A stretch of 64,000 bases of DNA from the NCBI GenBank assembly GCA_024639825.1, contig JAHEGH010000004.1, forward strand, positions 28,791-92,790. The letters are read 5' to 3'. Below, piece by piece: positions 44,521 to 52,955 of the stretch. The translations under genes and the position numbers were made by a program. The notes under the pieces are model-generated. The model saw only the letters and a list, made by a program, of their open reading frames with translations. It was not told the DNA's origin and made no database searches. Position 1 is the stretch's first letter; every line of letters starts with the position of its first letter. The DNA is from Gammaproteobacteria bacterium. GTDB taxonomy: Bacteria > Pseudomonadota > Gammaproteobacteria > Steroidobacterales > Woeseiaceae.

Positions 44521-45729
44521 ATGGCCAGAGCAATTATCCTCGTATTGGATTCCTTCGGTATCGGCGCCACGGCCGATGCCGAAAAATTCGGTGATGTCGG
44601 CGCTGATACGTTCGGCAATATCGCGCGCGTGCGTGCCGAGTCCGGTCACCCCCTGAAATTACCGAATCTTGCGCAAATGGGCCTGTTCCACGCGGGCGCT
44701 GAGAGTACCGGTGAGTTCGCGGCCGGCGCCGACACCGACGTCGAGATTATCGGTGCCTATGGCCATGCGGCAGAGATGTCGAGCGGCAAGGACACGCCGA
44801 GCGGCCACTGGGAAATTGCCGGCCTGCCTGTGCTGTTCGACTGGGGTTATTTCACGGGCAAGACCGACACGTTTCCACCCGAGCTGCTGGACAAGCTGAT
44901 TGAACGTGCGAACCTGCCGGGCGTGCTGGGCAATTGCCATGCATCGGGTACAACGATCATCGCCGAACTTGGTGACGAGCACGTGCGTACCGGCAAGCCT
45001 ATCGTCTACACGTCAGCTGACAGTGTGTTCCAGATTGCCTGCCACGAGGAAGCTTTTGGCCTCGATCGACTTTATGAGCTCTGCGATATCGCCAGGGAAC
45101 TCGTCGACGAATACAACATCGGTCGCATCATCGCGCGCCCTTTCGTGGGCGATGGTCCGGAGACCTACGTGCGGACTGGCAATCGCCGCGACCTGACTAC
45201 GCCGCCGCACGCGCCGACCGTGCTCGACAAGCTGGTCGAGAAGGGCGGGGACGTTATCAGTATCGGCAAGATCGCCGACATCTACGCAAACCAGGGCATT
45301 ACGAAGAAGATCAAGGCCAGCGGCAACGCGGCGCTGTTTGATGCGACGGTTGAGGCCGTGAAAGACGCGGGCGACAAGTCGATCATTTTCACGAACTTCG
45401 TCGACTTCGACATGTTGTACGGTCATCGGCGCGATGTCGAAGGTTATGCTGCGGCGCTGGAGTATTTCGATGAGCGTTTGCCCGAAGTTCTGGAACTCAT
45501 GAGAGACGATGATCTGTTGATCCTTTGTGCCGACCACGGCTGCGATCCAACCTGGCATGGCAGCGATCATACGCGTGAGCACATCCCGGTACTGGCCTAT
45601 GGCAAGATGCTCGAAGCAGGTTCACTCGGTCGTCGAGATACGTTCGCTGATATCGGGCAGAGCCTCGCAGCTCATTTCGGTCTCGAGCCGATGGACTACG
45701 GCACCAGCTTTATTCCCGCCAGGAATTAG
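44521..45729 (+). CDS. deoB: Phosphopentomutase
   Basis: This 402-residue cytoplasmic enzyme interconverts (deoxy)ribose-1-phosphate and (deoxy)ribose-5-phosphate. It belongs to the alkaline-phosphatase superfamily. Motifs include [30 protein letters not shown] (the phosphorylated threonine loop), and [21 protein letters not shown] (metal ligands). AAAGGA precedes the ATG. It takes the pentose phosphate from thymidine phosphorylase into central metabolism. No deoC aldolase is visible. Its 3' end overlaps the convergent thioesterase gene by 20 bp. Confidence 0.96.
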   Translation: MARAIILVLDSFGIGATADAEKFGDVGADTFGNIARVRAESGHPLKLPNLAQMGLFHAGAESTGEFAAGADTDVEIIGAYGHAAEMSSGKDTPSGHWEIAGLPVLFDWGYFTGKTDTFPPELLDKLIERANLPGVLGNCHASGTTIIAELGDEHVRTGKPIVYTSADSVFQIACHEEAFGLDRLYELCDIARELVDEYNIGRIIARPFVGDGPETYVRTGNRRDLTTPPHAPTVLDKLVEKGGDVISIGKIADIYANQGITKKIKASGNAALFDATVEAVKDAGDKSIIFTNFVDFDMLYGHRRDVEGYAAALEYFDERLPEVLELMRDDDLLILCADHGCDPTWHGSDHTREHIPVLAYGKMLEAGSLGRRDTFADIGQSLAAHFGLEPMDYGTSFIPARN

Positions 45730-46168
45730 GTACGCGAATCGCGATGACCTGGCCCTCGGCGGTTTGTGTCCCGCCCGAATAGAACCGGCACCGTACGATG
45801 GTCTTGCGCTCACCACACTCTTCAATCGTAGCGCGCAACGTGACGTCGTGGTCGATGGGTGTGGGTGCCAGGTAATCCACGCTTAGCTTGCCTGTCACGC
45901 ACCAGATTTCCTCGCCATCGCCGGGTTGGCGGCCTTCCTGCCGGTAGTAGTTCGATATGGCGGTACCAACGCTGTGGCAATCGATCAGGCTGGCAATCGC
46001 ACCGCCGTATAGATATTGCTTCGGTCCGGCACACTGTTCCGGGCGCGGCGTATAAACACAGACTGTCTCATCGCCATGCCAGTGGCTCTTGATCTGCATG
46101 CCCTTCGGGTTGTCCTTCCCGCAGCCGTAACAATGATTGTGGGGCAAGAGATCCTGGATGGCGGTCAT
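45710..46168 (-). CDS. PaaI-type hotdog thioesterase
   Basis: This 152-residue protein starts [19 protein letters not shown], a common N-terminus of small hotdog thioesterases. It carries the [19 protein letters not shown] helix with the catalytic-region Asp/His and [20 protein letters not shown]. The substrate acyl-CoA is unknown. The ATG at 46168 is chosen because it matches the family start; the frame is open further upstream inside the neighbouring membrane-protein gene, which it overlaps by four bases. Confidence 0.87.
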   Translation of the reverse strand: MTAIQDLLPHNHCYGCGKDNPKGMQIKSHWHGDETVCVYTPRPEQCAGPKQYLYGGAIASLIDCHSVGTAISNYYRQEGRQPGDGEEIWCVTGKLSVDYLAPTPIDHDVTLRATIEECGERKTIVRCRFYSGGTQTAEGQVIAIRVPNSWRE

Positions 46169-46578
46169 GCAGTGTTTCCAGCGATAACACGCCTGCACAT
46201 CGTGCCAAGCCAGGCACCAATGACGATGGCAGCAACCGCCGCAACGATGAACCAGGTCGGATGCGGAATCATCATGACGTTCATCGTTGTCGCGACCAGC
46301 ATGAGACAGCCAATCAGAAGCGCATAGATCCTCGGCAACATCGTGCCGATCGCGCACGCAATACAAGTGCCGACTGTGGTGCCGATAAAATACGAAGCAA
46401 CCACAAACAGCAACGCGCCGATCGGCAACGTTGCAACGTAAGCCTTCACGGCCTCAAAATCGTTCAGGTCGATATCTGCCTGCGGCGGATAGACGGCGTG
46501 TCCGATCTTCTGCACCAGCCAGACCGACAGCATCGCAATCAGGACGCCGACAAGTCCGGCACCAATATTTCTACCCAT
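46165..46578 (-). CDS. Small membrane protein of unknown function
   Basis: This 137-residue protein has four predicted membrane helices (about residues 5-25, 50-70, 75-95 and 108-128) with a short periplasmic loop YPPQADIDLNDFEAVKAY. It belongs to no family I can name. It ends overlapping the thioesterase start and begins 15 bp after the YeaQ gene, so it is probably part of the same minus-strand operon. Confidence 0.75.
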   Translation of the reverse strand: MGRNIGAGLVGVLIAMLSVWLVQKIGHAVYPPQADIDLNDFEAVKAYVATLPIGALLFVVASYFIGTTVGTCIACAIGTMLPRIYALLIGCLMLVATTMNVMMIPHPTWFIVAAVAAIVIGAWLGTMCRRVIAGNTA

Positions 46579-46593
46579 AAATGCGGCCCCAGA

Positions 46594-46842
46594 CTATTTC
46601 TTGACCAGCCCAACAACGAATAGCAGGATCGCCGCGCCGATGGTCGCCATGATGATCGTTCCAATCATACCGCCAGCCGAGACGCCCAGCAGGTTGAAGA
46701 CAAACTGGCCGATAATCGCGCCGATGATGCCGACGACGATGTTGCCGGCAATTCCGAAACCGCCGCCCTTGATAAGCTTTCCGGCGAGCCAGCCCGCGAT
46801 GGCACCGATGATGAGCAGAACAACAATGCTTTCTATGGTCAT
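46594..46842 (-). CDS. GlsB/YeaQ/YmgE-family membrane protein
   Basis: This 82-residue, glycine-rich membrane protein has the family pattern LLIIGAIAGWLAGKLIKGGGFG, NIVVGIIGAIIGQFV and a C-terminal helix ending VVGLVKK. It is related to transglycosylase-associated and GlsB stress proteins. AAGGAG precedes ATG 46842, which is one base after the amidohydrolase stop; an in-frame extension to 46893 would lie inside that gene. Its role is probably envelope stress, by family. Confidence 0.9.
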   Translation of the reverse strand: MTIESIVVLLIIGAIAGWLAGKLIKGGGFGIAGNIVVGIIGAIIGQFVFNLLGVSAGGMIGTIIMATIGAAILLFVVGLVKK

Positions 46843-46843
46843 T

Positions 46844-48289
46844 TTATTTCTCCTTGTTTCGGGTCTCGAGCGCCGCCTGGATACGAGCGGCAAGTGCCTT
46901 TGCTTCCGTCGTAACCCGAGCAGTGTCGATTGTGAGCATCTTGCGCTCTTTCATCAGGACCTTGCCGTCGACAATGACCGATGCAACGTCCTGTTCGTCA
47001 TTGACGTACACAAGATGAGAGATGACGTCGTACGTCGGCACATGATGCACATCGTCGAATGCGACCTGAATCAGGTCGGCGCGCTTGCCAACTTCCAGTG
47101 AGCCCACCTTGTCACCGAGGCCGATGGCGGTGGCGCCGCCGCGCGTGGCCATACCGAGCACGGTGGTGGCCGGCAGGACTTCAGGGTCCATGCGATCCAC
47201 TTTCTGCAGGAACGAAGCAAGTCGCATTTCCTCCCACATATCGAGATCGTTATTGCTGGCGGCTCCATCGGTTCCGATTCCGATACGCACACCGGCCTCG
47301 AGCATCCTGGCTACTGGAGAGATTCCGGATGCGATTTTCATGTTGGATGTCGGGTTGTGAATTACACCGACTTTGCGCTCGGCCAGAATCGAGATTTCCG
47401 CATCGGTCGGCCAGACAACATGAGCCGCGATGGTCGGGCCTTCGAAGAAACCGATTGACTCATACGCTTCGATGCTGGTCGTCCCGTACGTGTCCTTTGA
47501 GTACTGCAGCTCGAATGGCGACTCTGCCACGTGGATGCTGATAGGCACGCCGTACCTCATGGCTGCTGCACGTGTCGCCTGAAGTTGCTCGGCATTCAGT
47601 GTGTAGTTTGCATGGGGTCCGAAAATAGGTGTGATGCGCGAGTTCTTTCCCTGCCAACGCTCGATGAAGCCATTTCCCTTGGCGATGGAGTCAACTGCGT
47701 TCTCGGCGTCGGGACTGCGCTGGTCGATAACAGTTGCTGAAACGAGCGCACGCATGCCGCAGCTGTCCACCACCTCGGCAATCGTATCGGGGTAGTAGTA
47801 CATGTCGACAAAGGTCGTGGTACCGCCGCGGATCATCTCCCAGCAGGCCAGCTCCGTACCTATCCGCACGAACTCGGTATCAACGAACTCGACCTCGGCG
47901 GGAAAAATGTAGTTCTGCAGCCAGTCCATCAGCGCGAGGTCGTCAGCGACACCGCGCAACAGCGTCATTGCTGCATGCGAATGACCGTTCACGAGCCCGG
48001 GCATGACAACGCGATTGCCACCATCGAGCGTCTCAACCGCGGAGTAACCCGCTTCGATATCGGCGGCGTTGCCGATGGCAACGATAATGCCCTCGTCGAT
48101 AGCAACGGCGCCGTCTTCAATGATCGTTCCCTCAGCATCCATCGTTACGATGTGCGCGCCGTTGACGATCAGGTCGATCTGGTCACCAGCGGCCTCGACG
48201 GGTGCTTCGGGGATCGCCTGATCAGGCTGGCAGCCCGCCAAGGTGAATAACCAAAAAAGACTTAATAAACAGCGTGTTATTCTGATCAT
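46844..48289 (-). CDS. Lipoprotein amidohydrolase (MtaD/TrzF-like deaminase family)
   Basis: This 481-residue metal-dependent amidohydrolase has a lipobox signal (LFTLAGC), so it should face the periplasm or the surface. Metal sites are GLVNGHSHAAMTLLRG (HxH), IHVAESPFE, AAHVVWPTD, and GIGTDGAASNNDLDM. This set is typical of methylthioadenosine/SAH, guanine or chlorotriazine deaminases and appears intact. GGGGG precedes ATG 48289. It lies in a nucleoside-salvage neighbourhood, so a nucleoside or base could be the substrate; that is inferred. Confidence 0.88.
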   Translation of the reverse strand: MIRITRCLLSLFWLFTLAGCQPDQAIPEAPVEAAGDQIDLIVNGAHIVTMDAEGTIIEDGAVAIDEGIIVAIGNAADIEAGYSAVETLDGGNRVVMPGLVNGHSHAAMTLLRGVADDLALMDWLQNYIFPAEVEFVDTEFVRIGTELACWEMIRGGTTTFVDMYYYPDTIAEVVDSCGMRALVSATVIDQRSPDAENAVDSIAKGNGFIERWQGKNSRITPIFGPHANYTLNAEQLQATRAAAMRYGVPISIHVAESPFELQYSKDTYGTTSIEAYESIGFFEGPTIAAHVVWPTDAEISILAERKVGVIHNPTSNMKIASGISPVARMLEAGVRIGIGTDGAASNNDLDMWEEMRLASFLQKVDRMDPEVLPATTVLGMATRGGATAIGLGDKVGSLEVGKRADLIQVAFDDVHHVPTYDVISHLVYVNDEQDVASVIVDGKVLMKERKMLTIDTARVTTEAKALAARIQAALETRNKEK

Positions 48290-48340
48290 ATATCCCCCAT
48301 AGGAGCGCATTGTAGCATCGGACCCTGGCGTTTCCCGAGC

Positions 48341-48369
48341 TAAAAAAGAGCCGGCACAAGGCCGGCTCT
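48341..48369 (-). terminator. Rho-independent terminator after the TonB-dependent receptor gene
   Basis: A stem of AGAGCCGGC (48347-48355) and GCCGGCTCT (48361-48369) is separated by a 5-nt loop. Read on the minus strand, the stem is followed by TTTTTT (48346-48341 complement), which makes it an intrinsic terminator for the receptor gene ending at 48394. Confidence 0.9.
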
Positions 48370-48393
48370 GTTGTCCTGCAGACTCGTGCTACA

Positions 48394-50556
48394 TCAGAAG
48401 TTTCTGACAAAGCGCAGGCCAAACTCACTCACGTCGTTGCTGAGAATGCGCAACAGGTAATCACCTGTATTGAGGCGCGCATTGTCGTAACGCTCGTCAG
48501 TCGCGTTGCGACCGTAGAGCGCCGTTGTCCACATGCCATCAGCCGTGTGATACGCGATATCAAAGTTGATCAGGTCGCGGCTGTCGATCTTTGTCAGGCG
48601 ACCCGGGTCGCTCGTCGGTTCGCCGTACATTTCGTCGCGGTAGGACCAGTCAACGCGCACAACAAATTCTCCACCGCTATCCATATCAAAATGGACTTCC
48701 GGACTAAGCGAGGCAGTTAACTCGGGCGTAAGCGGAGCGACTGCCGTCGGCAGCGGAATACCTGCTGTCGAATCGATGCTGACATCGATGTAGCCAAGCG
48801 TCGCGTGGAACAGGAAGCTGTCCGTAACATGGAACGTGCTTTCCCATTCGAACCCTGTTGAGTCCTGATCGACGATAGCGTTGGTGGTATTGAAACCGCC
48901 GCCCGTCGTGGTGCTGATCTGGTACGGAAGATCGGAGTACTGCGTGAAGAATACGACAGCGCTCATCTGGAATCCGTCAAAGGGCTGTCCCTTGATGCCG
49001 ATCTCATAGTTCGTGGCCGTGATGTTATCGGTGGCCTTGAAGCAGTCGTTGTCATTCCCCGGTCCGTCACCATCGCCGAACAGGCAGAACGGGCGCGCCG
49101 GGTACTGGCCGGACTGGTAGCCGTTCTGGATCGTGCCGTAGATGTTCAAGCCATTGTCGAATGAATGGTTTGCAGCGACTTCCCAACTGAGTTCATCGAA
49201 GTCGCGCGAGTCGAGGTACAGGCCGTTACCAACGTTGGTCTCTGCATCCTTCTGGTCTTCGGTATAGCGTAGTCCGGCAGAGAAGCGCGTCTTGTCGCTG
49301 AGGTTATAGCCAAAGTTGGCAAACACCGCCTGGCTCGTAACGTCCTGCTGCAGATAGAACGTGCCCGGGAACGTCAGGAACACCGTAGGGTCCTGGTTGT
49401 TCGATCCGTCCTCTGTGAAGTAGTACAGGCCCGAGACAAAGTCCCAGTCGTCGAAATTGCCGCTGACCTGCCATTCGACTGACAGCTGGTCGGCGTCGCC
49501 GATTTCCGGGAAGGACAGGAGGTCGTCAAGAAAGCTGTCGTCGTCCAGGCCGGACTTGTATTCCGATTTGCGAGAGCTGGCGATGACCTTGGTGTTGTAG
49601 GTATCGGTCACGTCCCAATCCAGGGTAACAGCGACGCCTGAGGCCTTGTTGGTCACCAGTGCCTGGCTCGCCTGTCCCGTGTTGTTGTCGTACGGGTCTC
49701 TCGATACGTCCGAGTTGCGGTAGCCGGCGGCGTAAACCGCACCGCCAGGCAACTCGTCGATCAACGTCGTATAGGGGCGCAGACCGCCCTTGCCGTCGTT
49801 AGCGTCACCTGCGATCGTAATCGTTGCGTCGTCGCTCACATTAAAGCGAAACGCCACCCGCCCATAGACTTCTTCGTTCTCGCCAACTCTTACGCCGGCA
49901 TTCGGCAGGTTCAGGAACGTACCAACACCGCCGCGCTTCTTGAATCCACCAGTCAGCGACACCGCGACGTTATCGCTCAGTTGTGCGTCGCCATAGAAGT
50001 CGGCGTTCAGACGATCACGGCTACCCACCTCGAGGGCAACCTTCGCGCCCGGGTCTTCCCCCGGTGTTTTTGTGATGATGTTGATGGCGCCACCAATAGA
50101 ATTTCGACCATACAGCGTGCCCTGAGGTCCACGCAGGACTTCGATGCGTTCAATATTCGAGATGCTCCAGTTCTGGCCAACCTGACGACCGAGGTACACA
50201 CCATCGACATAAACGCTGACACCCGGGTCGGTCGTGATCAGGTGATCCTGCAGGCCGATGCCACGAATAAATGGATTCGACGACGAGTTGTGGCCCGCCG
50301 AAAACTGGGTGATGTTGAGGTTGGGCACAAATTTGCCGATGTCGATAATATCGACGATGCCTTGCTGTGCGAGCTGGTCGCCCTGGAATGCACTGACAGC
50401 GACCGGGACTTCGTAGATGCTCTGTTCCCGCTTGGTGGCGGTGACCATGATTTCTTCAATAAGCGCATCATCGTCCTGCGCCAGTGCCAGCGGCGATATT
50501 GCCAGTGACGCGGCGATACAGGCGACTGACACCCCTTTTATCCCAACGTTCTTCAT
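48394..50556 (-). CDS. TonB-dependent outer-membrane receptor
   Basis: This 720-residue protein has a signal peptide (about residues 1-26, ending LA), a TonB-box-like IEEIMVTATKREQ, a plug domain (about 45-160) with DGVYLGRQVG and VLRGPQGTLYGRNSIGGAINI, and a 22-stranded-barrel-type C-terminal part ending in VRNF. It imports a ligand too large or scarce for porins. No siderophore or B12 genes are nearby. Nucleoside genes flank both sides, so nucleosides or oligonucleotides are possible substrates, by context only. GAGGGA precedes the ATG. Confidence 0.93.
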   Translation of the reverse strand: MKNVGIKGVSVACIAASLAISPLALAQDDDALIEEIMVTATKREQSIYEVPVAVSAFQGDQLAQQGIVDIIDIGKFVPNLNITQFSAGHNSSSNPFIRGIGLQDHLITTDPGVSVYVDGVYLGRQVGQNWSISNIERIEVLRGPQGTLYGRNSIGGAINIITKTPGEDPGAKVALEVGSRDRLNADFYGDAQLSDNVAVSLTGGFKKRGGVGTFLNLPNAGVRVGENEEVYGRVAFRFNVSDDATITIAGDANDGKGGLRPYTTLIDELPGGAVYAAGYRNSDVSRDPYDNNTGQASQALVTNKASGVAVTLDWDVTDTYNTKVIASSRKSEYKSGLDDDSFLDDLLSFPEIGDADQLSVEWQVSGNFDDWDFVSGLYYFTEDGSNNQDPTVFLTFPGTFYLQQDVTSQAVFANFGYNLSDKTRFSAGLRYTEDQKDAETNVGNGLYLDSRDFDELSWEVAANHSFDNGLNIYGTIQNGYQSGQYPARPFCLFGDGDGPGNDNDCFKATDNITATNYEIGIKGQPFDGFQMSAVVFFTQYSDLPYQISTTTGGGFNTTNAIVDQDSTGFEWESTFHVTDSFLFHATLGYIDVSIDSTAGIPLPTAVAPLTPELTASLSPEVHFDMDSGGEFVVRVDWSYRDEMYGEPTSDPGRLTKIDSRDLINFDIAYHTADGMWTTALYGRNATDERYDNARLNTGDYLLRILSNDVSEFGLRFVRNF

Positions 50557-50591
50557 TATTGTTCCCTCGGGAAAGATTAAAGTAGTGTTAA

Positions 50592-50625
50592 CAATTCAGA
50601 CTGAATTGGAGTGCGCGCAAGTATA
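50592..50625. promoter_or_regulatory. Perfect 17-bp palindrome downstream of a receptor promoter
   Basis: CAATTCAG-A-CTGAATTG (50592-50608) is a perfect 8+1+8 inverted repeat in the 120-bp divergent region between the receptor and phytanoyl-CoA dioxygenase-family genes. On the minus strand TATACT (50625-50620) could be the -10 of the receptor promoter, placing the palindrome just past the start of transcription, the position of a repressor site. The regulator is unknown. Confidence 0.55.
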
Positions 50626-50676
50626 CCGAATTGCCTTGCTTGTTTGGTTTTTATTGGTGATCTAAGGTGACGGCTA

Positions 50677-51576
50677 ATGGCTATATCCGTTGATATTCTT
50701 GATGAAATTCCGACATTCGCGGCGCCTGCCGGAGGATGTCTTACGGAGGAGATGGTCGCCGGATTTCACAAGGCGGGCGTATTGGTATTGCGCGACTTCA
50801 TGCCGGTGGCGGCCTGTCGGCGGCTCCGGCAGCGGGCCACCGAGCTGGTAGCAGACTTCGACCCGGCGGAAGTGCGCAGCGTATTCTCCACGACCCGGCA
50901 AACGCAGCTCGACGACAGCTATTTCATCGACTCAGGCGACAAGATTCGATTCTTCCTTGAGGATGATGCGTTCAATGAAGCAGGCGAACTGCGGCAGGCG
51001 AAAGAGCACTGCCTGAACAAAATGGGTCACGCGATGCACGACCTGGACCCGGTGTTTGACGCGTTCTCACGCACGCCGGAACTGGCCGAACTGGCTCGGC
51101 GAGTGGGCTTCGTCGACCCGGTTATCCTGCAGTCGATGTACATCTTCAAACCGCCGCAGATCGGTGGCGAAGTGGTCTGCCATCAGGACTCCACCTACAT
51201 CTATACCGAGCCCGAGTCCTGCATCGGTTTCTGGTTTGCGCTTGAAGACGCAACCCTTGAAAACGGCTGTATGCATTTCATTCCCGGTGGCCACAAACTG
51301 CCGCTGAAGAAGCGCAATTACCGCAAGGCTGATGGCAAACTCGTTACCGATACGCTGGACGACACGCCATGGCCCGAGGATCGTAAAGTCGCCGCCGAAG
51401 CGCCGGCCGGCACGTTGGTTATTTTCGATGGCCGCATGCCGCATTTGAGTGCCGCTAATCGCTCTGCGAAATCGCGCCACGCGTATACGCTGCACGTGAT
51501 CGATCGACAGTGCGACTACCCCGCAGAAAACTGGCTGCAGCGTGGTGACACATTGCCATTGCGCGGATTTGAGTAG
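50677..51576 (+). CDS. Phytanoyl-CoA dioxygenase-family Fe(II)/2-oxoglutarate enzyme
   Basis: This 299-residue protein has the PhyH-type facial triad: VCHQDSTYIYTEP gives His-X-Asp, and MPHLSAANRSAKSRHAYTL gives the distal histidine and the 2-oxoglutarate-binding arginine. LEDATLENGCMHFIPGGH is typical of the family. It should hydroxylate a small molecule with O2 and 2-oxoglutarate. deoA follows only 8 bp later, suggesting a role in nucleoside or pyrimidine metabolism. The actual substrate is unknown. Confidence 0.88.
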   Translation: MAISVDILDEIPTFAAPAGGCLTEEMVAGFHKAGVLVLRDFMPVAACRRLRQRATELVADFDPAEVRSVFSTTRQTQLDDSYFIDSGDKIRFFLEDDAFNEAGELRQAKEHCLNKMGHAMHDLDPVFDAFSRTPELAELARRVGFVDPVILQSMYIFKPPQIGGEVVCHQDSTYIYTEPESCIGFWFALEDATLENGCMHFIPGGHKLPLKKRNYRKADGKLVTDTLDDTPWPEDRKVAAEAPAGTLVIFDGRMPHLSAANRSAKSRHAYTLHVIDRQCDYPAENWLQRGDTLPLRGFE

Positions 51577-51584
51577 GGAACAAC

Positions 51585-52898
51585 ATGTTATTCACGGATG
51601 TAATACGCAAGAAACGTGACGGCGGTGAGCTCAGCGACGAGGAAATCCAGTTCTTCGTTGACGGTCTTGCCGATGAGAGCCTTCCGGCCGAACAGGTGTC
51701 GGCACTGGCGATGGCCGTGTTCCTGAACTCCATGAGTTTCGACGAGGCCGCGAAGCTGACGCTGGCGATGGCAGCGTCGGGCACGGTTCTTGAGTGGGAC
51801 CCCGAGGTCTACACCGCGCCGGTCGTCGACAAGCATTCGACAGGCGGCGTTGGCGACAAGGTCAGTTTCCTGCTGGCGCCGATACTGGCTGCCTGCGGCT
51901 GCTACGTGCCGATGATTTCAGGCAGGGGGCTCGGCCACACTGGCGGTACGACGGACAAGGCAGAGTCGATCCCCGGCTACAACGCAACGCCCGATCTCGA
52001 TACGTTCCGCGACGTGGTCGCGGCTGTAAACTGTGCGATTATTGGTCAGACGCCGGACCTGGCGCCGGCGGACAGGCGCTTCTATTCGATTCGCGATGTC
52101 ACCGGTACGGTCGAATCTGTTCCACTCATCACAGCGTCTATTCTTTCCAAGAAAATTGCCGCAGGCCTGCAGGGCCTCGTAATGGACGTGAAAGTCGGCA
52201 GCGGTGCCTTCATGGAATCGATGGACCGTGCCCGTGAACTGGCCAGTAGCATTATTGCCACGGCGGCGAAAGCGGGGCTCCGGACGCACGCAGTCATTAC
52301 CGACATGAATGAAGTACTCGGGCGTACTGCTGGCAATGCCCTGGAAATTGAAGAGTCGATCCTGTTCCTGCGCAATGAGGTGCGCGAAGCGCGCCTCAAT
52401 GATGTCACCATGGCGCTATGTACAGAAATGCTCATCGTGTCCGGTGGGACCGACGACCGTCGGGAAGCCGCCGCTCGTTGTGAGGAGGCGGTGAGCAGTG
52501 GCAAGGCCGCCGAGAAATTCGCGGCCATGGTCGAGGCCCTTGGCGGCCCCGGCGATCTGCTTGAGAAGCATGCCGGTTATCTGCCGAAGGCGCCCTTTAT
52601 TCGTCCGGTTTATGCGAAGGGCATTGTCACCGCCGTGGACACACGTGCAGTGGGCAACGCGATCATCGAGCTCGGTGGAGGGCGTCGCCGGGTCGGCGAG
52701 AAACTGGACCTGGCGGTCGGCTTCAGTGACATCGCGCCGACGGGTGCGGAACTCGATAGCAGCACACCGCTCGCGGTGATTCACGCCGCTTCCGAAGCCG
52801 ATGCCGACCAGGCTGAGCAGAATTTGCTTGCCGCGATTTCACTGGGCGATGAAGCGCCGCGCGAGCGCCCCGTGATCTGCGAGATTTTGACCGGCTAG
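51585..52898 (+). CDS. deoA: Thymidine phosphorylase
   Basis: This 437-residue enzyme cleaves thymidine and deoxyuridine with phosphate to the base and deoxyribose-1-phosphate. It has the length of E. coli DeoA (440) and blocks DKHSTGGVGDKVSFLLAP, MISGRGLGHTGGTTDKAESIPG and MDVKVGSGAFM. AGGGA precedes the ATG. Its product would go to DeoB. The gene follows the dioxygenase-family gene by 8 bp and precedes the second nucleoside carrier. Confidence 0.96.
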   Translation: MLFTDVIRKKRDGGELSDEEIQFFVDGLADESLPAEQVSALAMAVFLNSMSFDEAAKLTLAMAASGTVLEWDPEVYTAPVVDKHSTGGVGDKVSFLLAPILAACGCYVPMISGRGLGHTGGTTDKAESIPGYNATPDLDTFRDVVAAVNCAIIGQTPDLAPADRRFYSIRDVTGTVESVPLITASILSKKIAAGLQGLVMDVKVGSGAFMESMDRARELASSIIATAAKAGLRTHAVITDMNEVLGRTAGNALEIEESILFLRNEVREARLNDVTMALCTEMLIVSGGTDDRREAAARCEEAVSSGKAAEKFAAMVEALGGPGDLLEKHAGYLPKAPFIRPVYAKGIVTAVDTRAVGNAIIELGGGRRRVGEKLDLAVGFSDIAPTGAELDSSTPLAVIHAASEADADQAEQNLLAAISLGDEAPRERPVICEILTG

Positions 52899-52955
52899 AG
52901 AGCCGCGATGCGGTAAACTACCCGATCAAATAATAAGAAGCTGTCGGGGGAGTTC

